In this document: piece by piece, positions 39,966-50,105 of the stretch | How positions within the stretch are numbered: position 1 is the first letter of the stretch | Layout of the letters: each line of letters opens with the position of its first letter | Notes under the pieces: generated by a model | Seen by the model: only the letters and a program-made list of their open reading frames with translations | Database searches by the model: none | What the model was told of the DNA's origin: nothing | Translations under genes and position numbers: made by a program | Assembly: GCA_963575745.1 (NCBI GenBank) | Contig: CAUYUJ010017849.1 | Span: 590,923 to 654,922, forward strand | Length of the DNA stretch: 64,000 nucleotides | Reading direction: 5' to 3' | From: Prorocentrum cordatum | Lineage: Eukaryota > Sar > Dinophyceae > Prorocentrales > Prorocentraceae

Positions 39966-41290
39966 CGAGGGACTGGGTCCGGGGGCCGGGGCTGGCGCCA
40001 CGACCACAAATGTGGGGCCCGGGGGTCGTTTCCATATGTTTTTACGGGGGTTCGGCGACCCGGGGCCAACAGGGCCCCAAGAGGCTGCAGGGAGGCCCCA
40101 GAAGGCCGCAGCGATGGCTCCAGACGCCTTTCAAGACGACTCCCATGACGCCAAGAAGGCTCCCGAAAACCCCGAAAACGCCCCCAGAGGCACCCCGAGA
40201 GAGGCCCAATAAGCAAACATCGTCGATTTCCGATTGGAAAGCTGATATTTTTGGCGTGTTCGCCTTCTGGGCTTCCACTGCGTCCAAGACGGCCCAAGAG
40301 GTACCCAAGCCGGTCGAGGATGCCCCCAAGAGGGCCCCAAGACGGCCCACGAGGGGGCCAAGACGGCTCACGAGGCGCCCAAACCGCCCAAGAATGCCCC
40401 AAGGCGGCGCCCAATACGGGGACGAGGAACCGGAAATTCACGCCTTTGGGCTCAAGAGACCCCCAGGAGACCCCAAAAGGCTCCAAGAAGGGGCCCAGAA
40501 GCCCCAAGAGGCCCCCATGAGACCCGCAAAAACACCAAAAGAGGCCCCGAAGACGCCCCAAGAGGCACCCCGAGAGAGGCCCAATAAGCAAACATCGTCG
40601 ATTTCCGATTGGAAAGCTGATATTTTTGGCGTGTTCGCCTTCTGGGCTTCCACTGCGTCCAAGACGGCCCAAGAGGTACCCAAGCCGGTCGAGGATGCCC
40701 CCAAGAGGGCCCCAAGACGGCCCACGAGGGGGCCAGGACGGCTCACGAGGCGCCCAAACCGCCCAAGAATGCCCCAAGGCGGCGCCCAACACGGGGACGA
40801 GGAACCGGAAATTCACGCCTTTGGGCTCAAGAGACCCCCAGGAGACCCCAAAAGGCTCCAAGAAGGGGCCCAGAAGCCCCAAGAGGCCCCCATGAGACCC
40901 GCAAAAACACCAAAAGAGGCCCCGAAGACGCCCCAAGAGGCACCCCGAGAGAGGCCCAATAAGCAAACATCGTCGATTTCCGATTGGAAAGCTGATATTT
41001 TTGGCGTGTTCGCCTTCTGGGCTTCCACTGCGTCCAAGACGGCCCAAGAGATACCCAAACCGATCGAGGATGCCCCCAAGAGGGCCCCAAGACGGCCCAC
41101 GAGGGGGCCAAGACGGCCCACGAGGCGCCCAAACCGCCCAAGAACGCCCCAAGGCGACGCCCAAGACGGGGCCCCAAGAGGCCCCCATGAGACCTGAAAA
41201 AACATCAACAGAGGCCCCGAAGACGCCCCAAGAGGCACCCCAATAGAGCCCCAAAGAAGCAAGCATCGTCGATGTCCGATTGGAAAACTG
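39966..41290 (-). repeat. CCCCAAGAG family with an exact 375 bp tandem repeat
   Basis: The same degenerate family as 25370-26420 but inverted. The core GCAAACATCGTCGATTTCCG starts at 40213, 40588 and 40963, exactly 375 bp apart, and a diverged fourth start lies at about 41258. Copies appear nearly identical. Because 375 is a multiple of three and the motif lacks stops, frames of 429 (plus) and 557 (minus) residues stay open; both are explained by the repeat. Confidence 0.92.
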
Positions 41291-41424
41291 ATATTTCCCT
41301 ACCTAGGCTCTGCCTAGAAGGGTTCTTACTCTCTTTGCTTAAAGGGGCCGGGCAGTGTTCCCCGCCCCGGGCGGTTCCCCCGGTCCCCGCCCCGCGGTTC
41401 CCCCAGTTGCGCCCCCTGGGTTCA
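41291..41424. other. Boundary segment of the CCCCAAGAG family
   Basis: CTAGGCTCTGCCTAG is a short hairpin next to GGTTCTTACTC; a related block stands at about 24866. GC-rich CCCCGCCCCGG sequence follows. Confidence 0.5.
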
Positions 41425-42055
41425 CCCAGCTTAGCTTAGCTTAGCTTAGCTTAGCTTAGCTTAGCTTAGCTTATCTCATCTTAGCCTAGCTTAGCTTAGT
41501 TTAGCTTAGTTTAGTCTAGCTTAGCTTAGCTTGGCTTGGCTTGGCTTGGCTTGGCTTGGCTTTAGCTTAGCTCAGCTTAGCTTAGCCTAGCCTAGCTTAG
41601 CTTAGCTTAACTTAGCATAGCTTAGCCTACCTTAGCTTAGCGCAGCGCAGCATAGCGCAGTATTAGCACAGCATAGCATAGCATAGCATAGCATAGCCAA
41701 TCATAGCATAGCATAGCATACCATAACCCAGCATATCATAGCATAGCATATCATAGCATAGCATAGCGCAGCATATCATATCATCTCATAGCATATCATA
41801 TCATATCATAGCATAGCATTGCTTAGCATAGCACAGCGCAGCATATCATAGCACAGCACAGCATCGCATAGCATAGCATAGCATAGCATATCACAGCATA
41901 GCGCAGCATAGCATAGCATAGCGCAGCATATCATATCATGTCATATCATATCATAGCATAGCATAGCATTGCTTAGCATAGCACAGCGCAGCATAGCATA
42001 GCACAGCACATCATAGCATAGCATAGCATAGCGCAGCATAGCATAGCATATCATA
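41425..42055 (+). repeat. Pentanucleotide array (TTAGC to CATAG variants)
   Basis: Begins with TTAGC repeats, passes through TTGGC (about 41528-41560) back to TTAGC, then turns to GCATA from about 41640 with ATCAT and GCGCA variants to 42055. A roughly 180 bp higher-order duplication is visible (CATTGCTTAGCATAGCACAG at about 41817 and 41967). The unit is not the plant-type TTTAGGG telomere repeat. Confidence 0.92.
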
Positions 42056-42170
42056 TATGTAGATGTGAGTCTCGCTGTTGATGTTGATGTAGATGTAGAT
42101 GCAGGTGTAGATGTAAATGTAGCTGTCGGTGCAGATGTAGATGTTGCTTTCCTGAATGCTCCAACTCCTA
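42056..42170 (+). repeat. GATGTAGATGTA hexanucleotide run
   Basis: GTAGATGT and TGTAGATGC units at 42056-42150. No gene. Confidence 0.7.
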
Positions 42171-42780
42171 GGTAGGGTCGCACTGGGATAATTTTGGCGT
42201 GTTCGCCTTTTGGGCTTCCACTGCGTCCAGGACGGCCCAAGAGGCGCCCCAGGAGACCCCAAGAGGCTCTAAGAAGTGCCCATGAAGCCCCAAGAGGTCC
42301 CCAAGAGACCCGCAAAAACACAGACAGGCCCTAACACGCCCCAAGGGGCACCCCAACAGAGCCCCATTAAGCAAACATCGTCGATTTCCTATGGGAGAAC
42401 TATTATTTTTGGCCTGTTCGCCTTTTGGGCTTCCACTGCGTCCAAGACGGCCCAAGAGGCACCCAAGCCGGTCGAGGATGCCCCCAAGAGGGCCCCAAGA
42501 CGGCCCACGAGGGGGCCAAGACGGCCCCCGAGGCGCCCAAACCGCCCAAGAACGCCCCGAGTCGGCGCCCAAGACGGGGACGAGGAACCGAAGATTCGAG
42601 CGTTTTGGCCCAAGAGGCCCCCAGGAGACCCCAAGAGGCTCCAAGAAGCGCCCAAGAAACCCCAAGAGGCCCCCAAGAGACCCGAAGAAGCACCAAAAGA
42701 GGCCCCGAAACAGCCCCCCCATGGGCTTCCCAAAACGGCCCAAGAGAGCCCCAGGGCGCGCCCAAGAGAGTCGACCATAG
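42171..42780 (-). repeat. CCCCAAGAG family, copies with diverged cores
   Basis: Cores at about 42190-42230 and 42370-42450 (GCAAACATCGTCGATTTCCT, then GCCTGTTCGCC) match the 375 bp repeat with substitutions. Confidence 0.8.
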
Positions 42781-43019
42781 AGCTGGTCCGACCTTCCACG
42801 CTCTACACAGGGTCCGTCCCCGGCGGTGCCTCAAGCAGGTGTTGCCACTGGAGTTCTCACTTGCCTGAGAAACTCCAAGCATTTTTTCGCACAGCGATTC
42901 CTGTGTCTGTGACACGCTAGAACCTAAGCGCGCGCGAAGCGCGCGCCCCCCCCGGCCTGGGCCGGCCCAGCCCGCAACAAATCTAATACGCTCGCTGATA
43001 CCCCCCCGTTTCGCTCTCC
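42781..43019. other. Mixed sequence with CTAGAACCTAAGCGCGCGC motif
   Basis: The motif at about 42918 (CTAGAACCTAAGCGCGCGC, then AAGCGCGCGC) is half of the palindrome found whole at 47489-47526. No gene. Confidence 0.5.
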
Positions 43020-44140
43020 GGAGGCGGCCCGGAGAGGCCAAGAGGGTGCCAAAACGAGCCAAGAGGGTTCCAAGAGGTCCCCAAGACGGCGCAAGAAGGC
43101 CTCGAGCTGCCCGCTACGGCCCAAAAAGGCCCCAAGACGCTCCACGAAGGCTCCCAGAGCACTCCCAAGAGGGCCTCAAGAGGCCAAATCATTAAATTCC
43201 GATGGGAAAACTTACATTTTAGCATGTGCGCCTTTGCAGCTTTCACGATTGTGAAGACGGTCCAAGAGGCTCCCAAGAATCCCCCAATACGGCCGCGGAG
43301 GATCCCATGAGGCCCCCAAGGCGGACCAAGAGGGCGCCTAGGCGGCCCAAGAAGCGCCCAAAACGTCCCAAGTTGGCCCCAAGACGGCGCACAAGACGGC
43401 CCAAGAAGGCCCAGAGTCGCCAAAGACGGTCCAAGATGGCCCCGAGACGGTCCTAGAAGGCTCCGAGACGTCCCAAGAGGCCTGCCAGCCAAAGCACTCC
43501 CAAGAGGGCTCCAAGAGGCCCAAATCGTTAAATTCCGATTGGCAAACGTACATTTTTAGCATGTGCGACGCTTCGGCCTTCACGGGTTTGACGACGGCCT
43601 AAAAAGCTCCGAAGACTTGCCCAAGAGTGCCTAAAGCAGTCCCAAGAGGCCCTCAAGACGACCAAGAGGGGGCCAAGACGGCCCAAGGGCTGCACAAGAC
43701 GGCCCAAGTTAGCCCCAAAACGGGCCCCAAGAAGGCCGAAGAAGGCCCCGAGTCGCCCAAGACGGCCCAAGATGGCCCGGAGACGGTCGAAGAAGGCTCC
43801 GAGACGTCCCAAGAGGCCTGCCAGAGCACTCCCAAGAGGGCCCCAGGAGGCCAAATTCATTAAATTCTAATAGAAAATGTGTACTTTCAGCATATACGTT
43901 TTTGCAGCCTCCACGGCTTTGAAGACGGTCCAAGTGACACCCAATTCCCCAAGGACGGCCCTGGAGGATCCCATGAGGCACCCAAGGCGGCTCAATAGGG
44001 CGTCTAGACGACCCAAGGTCCGACTAAGACGGCTGCAGGAGGGGTCCAAGAGGGGAACTCCGACTCGAGGATTGTAGCCTTCCGCCCAAAGCACTTCCCA
44101 GGAGGCCCCAACAGGCCCCAAGAGGCCCCAAGAGGTTCCC
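43020..44140 (-). repeat. CCCCAAGAG family, three further diverged copies
   Basis: Cores at about 43190-43260, 43520-43600 and 43850-43930 share AAATTC(C/T)(A/G)AT-type sequence, a GGAAAAC-like block and AGCATGTGCG or a variant, each about 330 bp apart. Between them CCAAGACGGCCCAAGA-type motifs repeat. Confidence 0.8.
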
Positions 44141-44645
44141 AAGAGACCCCCGGGGGTCGAGGTCCGAGCGAGACCGATGGGTTTCCTGCCGGCGGGGCGG
44201 GCGAGAGACAGAGAGAAACAGAGACACCCCCACCCCGACGGCCTCCAAGAGGTTTCCCAAAGGGGTCCTGAAAGGTCTTCCTGCGGGTCGAGGTCCAAGC
44301 GAGACCGGGACTGCACCTGCTGACCTCTGCAACACAATGATCAGCAATGACACGTAATGCAACGCAATGCAACGCAATGCAAAGCAACGCAATGCCACCC
44401 CGACGGCCTCCAAGAGGTTTCCCAAAGGGGTCCTGAAAGGTCTTCCTGCGGGTCGAGGTCCGAGCGAGACCGGGACTGCACCTGCTGACCTCTGCAACGC
44501 AATGATCAGCAATGACACGTAATGCAACGCAATGCAACGCAACGCAATGCAAAGCAACGCACTGCGATACAATGCGATGCAAATCAATGCAAAGCAATGC
44601 GATGCAAAGGAATTCGACGAAGCAATGCAAAGCAATCCAAGGCTT
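44141..44645. repeat. 165 bp tandem duplication ending in GCAAT/GCAAC pentamers
   Basis: CACCCCGACGGCCTCCAAGA starts at 44231 and 44396, 165 bp apart, each followed by GAGGTCC(A/G)AGCGAGACC and then AATGCAACGCAATGC pentamers. The second pentamer run extends to about 44640. Confidence 0.88.
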
Positions 44646-45340
44646 GCGATGCGAACGGGGGGGGTGCAACTGGGGGGTCAACGGGGCGGCAGGACGGACG
44701 GCAACGGGGCCGCCGGGCCAACAAACGGGCCTTGCATTGTGGAAAATAGTGCGGCGACGGCCAGGACCGGTGCGGCCAAGCCAACAGACAGGTCCAGCTC
44801 CACAGAAGCGAAGTAAGAACCTTTCAGTGCAAGCACTACTGGGCGAAACTGCATGGATGCATGAACACATCGTAGATTTATGTGTGCATACAGATTACCA
44901 TAAAAATCAATAAACGGGGAGGAGGGCCCGGGGGCCCCGCGGAGCCCTGATTGGAGTACCCGGCCTCTGGCCCCTTCCCTGGGCGGCTCTTGGCCCTCCC
45001 AGGTACGTGCGGCAGGCTTTCAAAGTGCTCCCAGGCGGCCCGAGGTCGCCAAATCACCGGACAGCTCGCCCCCTTGGCCCCCCGCCAGCCCCACGCCAAG
45101 GGGCGAGCATGTATACGGGCGCAGCACCGCGCTGGATGCGATGCGTTCGGCTGGGCTGGGCCAGGCAGGGGAAGACCCAATACTGCGTCCAATGTCGAAC
45201 GTGATCGAAATTCCAACGCTGAGGGTGCATGATGCGCCCCGAACCCCAGACCAACGAATTGAGCCTCAGCCCAATCCGCCGATCACTCCTGACCGCCAGT
45301 GCGTGGCACATGGCGCTACCTGGTTACGTCAGGAAAGGAT
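44646..45340. other. Mixed sequence, no supported gene
   Basis: Ordinary base composition with short open frames on both strands and no motif I recognise. Confidence 0.4.
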
Positions 45341-45840
45341 CCTCACCGCCCTGGCCCAAAACTGCCAGCGAAATATCCTAACAAACCTCGCTTAAAACTG
45401 CCTGCGAAATATCCTCACCACCTGGCCTAAAACTGCCAGCGAAATATCCTCATCCCCTGGCCTAGAACTGCCAGCGAAATGTCCTCATACCCCCTGACTT
45501 AAAACTGCTAGCGAAATATCCTCACACACACACACCTCGCTTAAAATTGCCGTCGAAATATCCACACACCCTAGCCTAAACCTGCCAGCCAGATTTCCTC
45601 ACCCCCCTGACTTAAAACTGCCAGCGAATTATCCTCACACCCTTCGCTTAAAACTGCCAGCGAAATATCCTCAACCCCCTGACTTAAAACTGCCAGCGAC
45701 ATCCTTCCCCCCGGCCTTCAACTGCCAGCGAGATATCCTCCACCCCATGACTTAAAATTGCCAGCGAAATATCCGAACACCCCCTGACTTAAAGCTGCTA
45801 GCGAAATATCCCTTCCCCCGGAACTAAAACTGCCATCTAA
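45341..45840 (+). repeat. 36 bp minisatellite, about 14 units
   Basis: Each unit has CTTAAAACTGCCAGCGAAAT then ATCCTCACCCCCTGA with small changes; unit length 33-38 bp. The AACTGCC anchor is seen about 14 times. Confidence 0.9.
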
Positions 45841-46735
45841 CGGATTTGGTGATTCAGTTCAGTTCTGTCAGTCAGTATTGTCAGTCAGTTCTGTCTACTT
45901 CCCGAAAATCAGATTACGGGCTGCGCCCGTAAAACATCGTTCCAAGACGCCCAAGATGGCCACAAGACGGCCCAGGAGGCCCCCAAGACGCCCCAGGAGG
46001 CCCCCAAGAGGACTCCCAAGAAGGCCTCAAGAGGCAAACACGGTTTCATTCCCGTTGGAAAACGTATATTTTTACAATGCTCGTCTCTGGAGCCCTCAGA
46101 GCATCCACGACGGCCCGCGAGGCCTCCATCCGAGACGGCCCAAGAGGCTCCCTACAGGGCTCCAAGACGGCCCAAGAGAGCGAGCCCCGAGGCCCCCAAG
46201 ACAGCCCATGAAGGCCCCAGGACGGCCCCAGGAGGAGGCCCAGAGAGGGTACCCGAACGGATATTTAAAGCCTTCGGCCGCAAGAAGGCCCCCAGAGGCC
46301 CCCAGGAGGCCCCCGGGAGGCCCCCAAGAGGCCCCCAAGAGGCCCCCGAGAGGCTCCAAAGAGGCCCCAAAACGGGCCGCTCCGGAACGGGCCCCAAGAG
46401 GCCTCGGAATTGGTTCCAGGAGGCCCCCGAGAGACTTGCCACGAGATCCGAACGACCTGTCCAGATGCTTGCATGAGGAGCCCTAGACGCCTCCAGGACA
46501 TCTTCAAGCGCGCTCCAGAGCCTCCCAAGAAGACTCCAAAACGAGCTGGGATGGCCTGAGGCCGCCAAGATGGTCCAAGCTGGCCGAAGATGTGCCAAAG
46601 GGTCCCCACGACGCTTCCACGACGCCCCCAAGCGGCTCCCAGATGTCCAGAAGAGGCCCCCAGTAGCTTCCCGAATGGCCCCCAGAGTGTTTCAAGAACA
46701 GGTGGAAAACCGTAAATGATTGAATAACTCGCCTG
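45841..46735 (-). repeat. CCCCAAGAG family, another copy
   Basis: Starts after CAGTTCAGTTCTGTCAGTCA repeats (45853-45895). The core at about 46025-46110 (GGCAAACACGGTTTCATTCC, then GGAAAACGTATATTTTTACA) aligns with the 375 bp core. The rest is AGGCCCCCAAGA-type motifs. Confidence 0.78.
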
Positions 46736-47488
46736 TTCATTGCCGATGGGCTTCGGAGGCTTGTGGATGGCCCCTAAACACCCGGAACGGCATTACGAGG
46801 AGCCCCAGACGCCCCCGACAGCGGCCCAAGAAGGAAATGTGAAAGGAGAACCCCAGATCTTCACTCCAAGAGCCCATAGGTGGCCCTCAGAGGCCCCCAC
46901 GACGCCACAAGAGGCTCCTAAGAAAGCGCCAAGGGGTCCTAAGGGGCCACGAAGAGTTCCAAAACAGACCCAAAAGAGGCCCGAAGAGCACTTGAAACAC
47001 AGGGTACTTACACACTTTCTTTTTGTTCAAGTCCGCCACGGCCCACGGGGCACTCAGCATTCAAAGGGAAGCCTCTGGTTCTGAAAAATATGCTTGATGG
47101 GACTCGTGATGAGCAGGCATGGGACGGAAAGGTGTACTACAGCATTGTCCGTGCATCCCGGGTTTACTATGGTCTCCTTCTTTCCGCCTCCATGTGCTGA
47201 TGCTCCTCCTGCTCATCCTGGTCTTCCTGCTCCTGCTGCTGATCCTCATGCTCCTGCTCTTGCTGCTCCTCCTGCTCCTTCTCCTCCTCCTGCTCCTCCT
47301 CGTTCTCCCCCTCCCCCCCCGACGCAGACGACGATGGAGGAGTAGGAGGAGGAGGAGGAGGAGGAGGAGGAGGAAGGGGGAGGGGGCGGGGCGGATGGAG
47401 GCTCTGGCACGCCCACAGGCGCGGGATTTCGCCAAGTTGCAAATCAGACGAGCGAACACGAGATCAGCAAAACGTGGCGCAGCCGTGA
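46736..47488. other. Mixed sequence, then CTC/CTGCTC-rich stretch
   Basis: 46736-47180 shows no gene. From 47195 to 47310 CTCCTGCTC motifs repeat, then GGA runs at 47337-47375, making an imperfect pyrimidine/purine inverted repeat. Confidence 0.5.
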
Positions 47489-47526
47489 CTAGAACCTAAA
47501 CGCGCGCGTAGCGCGCGTGGTTCTAG
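47489..47526. repeat. Imperfect palindrome CTAGAACC ... GGTTCTAG
   Basis: CTAGAACC TAA ACGCGCGC GTA GCGCGCGT GGTTCTAG: both arm pairs are exact reverse complements apart from a 3 nt bulge. A tetranucleotide microsatellite starts directly after it. Confidence 0.85.
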
Positions 47527-47746
47527 TATGTATGTATGCATGTGTGTATGTAGGTAGGTCTACATCTATGTATGCATGCATGTATGTATGTATGTATGTA
47601 TGTATGTATGTATGTATGTAGGTACGTATGTATGTAAGCAGGTAGGTTAGTCGATAAGTAGGTAGGTCGGTGTAAGTAGACAGGTAGGTAGGTAGGTAGG
47701 TAGGTAGGTAGGTAGGTAGGTAGGTAGGTAGGTAGGTAGGTATATA
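47527..47746 (+). repeat. (TATG)n and (TAGG)n microsatellites
   Basis: TATG units to about 47630, then GTAGGTAG units at about 47685-47740, ending at the start of the 2 kb element. Confidence 0.92.
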
Positions 47747-48267
47747 CCTATACGACCACCCTTCGGGTGATAAGGAGGTTCGGGGGGAGGGAGGAACCAA
47801 CGTCTCACTCGATCGGTCTCACTATCGATCTTACCATCGATCTCACTATCGGTCTCGCTCGATCGATCTCACTCGATCGATCTCACAATCGATATCACTC
47901 GATCTATTTCATTCGATCGATCTCACAATCGATATAACAATCGATCTCACAGTCGGTCTCACTATCGATCTCACTATCGATCTCACAATCTATCTCACAT
48001 CCGGTCTCACTATCGATACCACTATCGATATCACAATCGATGTCACAATCAACGTCATCACCATCAGCATCGACATCATCGTCATCAACGTCATCAACAT
48101 CATCCCTCATTATCATCATCGGGACACCAGCATCATCATCACCTCATGACCATCATCATCAACGTCATCATCATCACCATCATCATCACCATGGGGACAC
48201 CATCATCGTCACCATTATCATCAACATCATCATCATCTGGATACCATCATCATCGTCATCATCGGAA

Positions 48268-48299
<32 letters not shown>

Positions 48300-48707
48300 T
48301 CATCATCATCATCATCATCATCATCTCATCATCATCATCATCATGAACAACATCGTCAACAGCAACATCATCGGGACACCATCATCATCAGCATCAGCAG
48401 CATCATCATCAAAACCATCATCATCATCGGGACACCATCATCATCTTCACCATCATCATCACCATCATCATCATCGGGACACCAACATCATCATCAACAT
48501 CAGCATCATCATCATCGGGCCACCATCATCAAAATCTTCATCCTCACCGCATCATCACCCTCAGCATCAACATCATCATCTTCATCATCGAACAGCATCA
48601 TCGTCATCATCATCAGCATCATCATCATCGGGACACCAGCATCATCATCACCATTAGCATCATCAACAGCATCATCATCATCATCAACATCATCATCATG
48701 ATTGGGA

Positions 48708-48741
<34 letters not shown>

Positions 48742-48971
48742 TTCATCATCATCTTCATCATCATCGTGTCATCGTCTCATCATCATTCACATCATCAGGA
48801 TCATCAAACTCATCATCATGATCATCGGGACACCATCATCATCACCACCATGGCCACCATCATTTTCATCATCATCACCATCATCACTATCATCTGGACA
48901 CCACCATCGTCACCATCATCATCATCAACATGAACCTCATCGGGACACCATCATCATCATCGGAACACTAC

Positions 48972-49007
<36 letters not shown>

Positions 49008-49337
49008 TCCATCATCGTCATCATCATGAACAACATTATCAACATCACCATCATCGGGACACCATCATCATCATCAGCAACATCATCACCAACGTCATCA
49101 TCTCCGGGACACCATCTTCATCGTCACCATCATTATCACCATCATCATCATTGGGACACCATCACCATGAACATCAGCATCATCATCGGGCCACCACCTC
49201 ATCTTCATCCTCACCTCATCATCATCCTCAGCACCAACATCATCACTATCGGGAACCATCATCGTCATCACCATCATCAACCCATCATCATCGTGACACC
49301 ATCATCATCACCATCATCATCAGCATCATCATCAACC

Positions 49338-49372
<35 letters not shown>

Positions 49373-49828
49373 GTCATCATCATCATCATCATCGTCATCA
49401 TCGGGACACCATCATCATCATCTTCATCATCATCGTGTCATCGTCTCATCATCATTAACATCATCAGGATCACCCACGTCATCGTCATCATCTGGACACC
49501 ATCATCATCATCAGCAACATCAGCATCGTCCTCATAATCACAATCGGGACACCATCATCATCACCACCATGGCCATCATCGTCATCATCAACATCGTCAT
49601 CGTCATCATCATCATCATCGGGACACCGACGGGACACCGGCGGGACACCGGCGGGACACCGCGCGGCACCGGTTGCCGGAAGGGAGATTCCGGCCGCGCC
49701 TCAGCCAAAGGCGGGGCATTTCTCGCCCGCCCACGCAGCTTCGCCTCGCCCGCATGCGCGGCACGCACGAACACGAAACCGAGGCCGATTTCCCGGTAGG
49801 GGGGCTCTCCGTTCCACTTCGTTCTCAC
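47747..49828 (+). mobile_element. 2 kb repeat element, copy A
   Basis: Starts CCTATACGACCACCCTTCGG and ends near GTTCCACTTCG. Sections: a CACCC/GGGTG hairpin head; a TCGATCTCAC-type minisatellite (about 47805-48050); an ATC satellite punctuated by CGGGACACC (48050-49620); a cluster of CGGGACACCGG repeats; and a 190 bp unique tail. The same order recurs at 52687-54700, so both are copies of one element. Whether it is mobile or a segmental duplication is not known; no transposase is visible. Confidence 0.75.
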
Positions 49829-50105
49829 CCCGCTATTACATGTATTTATGCATGCGTGTACGTGTATATGCCGCCGTCTCCGCCCCGTCGCCACCTCGTC
49901 GCCGCCCGTCGTCTGGGCCCGTCTGTCGGTCTGGCGGCCATGTTGCGCCGTCGCCGCCCCGTCGCCGCTTCGTTGCCGCCCGTCGTCTGGGCCTGTCCGT
50001 CGGTCTTGCTGCTATGTTGCCGCCGTCGCCGCCCCGTCGCCGCCTGATGGGTTACCTCGCATACTTTTGGGATCTACCACTCCCCACCCCCGGGATCAAC
50101 CGCCC
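49829..50105. repeat. 74 bp tandem duplication, CCG-rich
   Basis: CCGTCGTCTGGGC starts at 49906 and 49980, each followed by GTC(T/C)GTCGGTCT and a CGCCGTCGCC run. Confidence 0.75.

Noticed and set aside
39593-41266. 557-residue minus-strand and 429-residue plus-strand frames
   Set aside because: Both strands are open through the 375 bp tandem repeat, and the residues simply follow the CCCCAAGAG motif.
41425-41640. Interstitial telomere (TTAGC)n
   Set aside because: The unit is five bases, lacks the GGG of known telomere repeats and drifts into unrelated pentamers.
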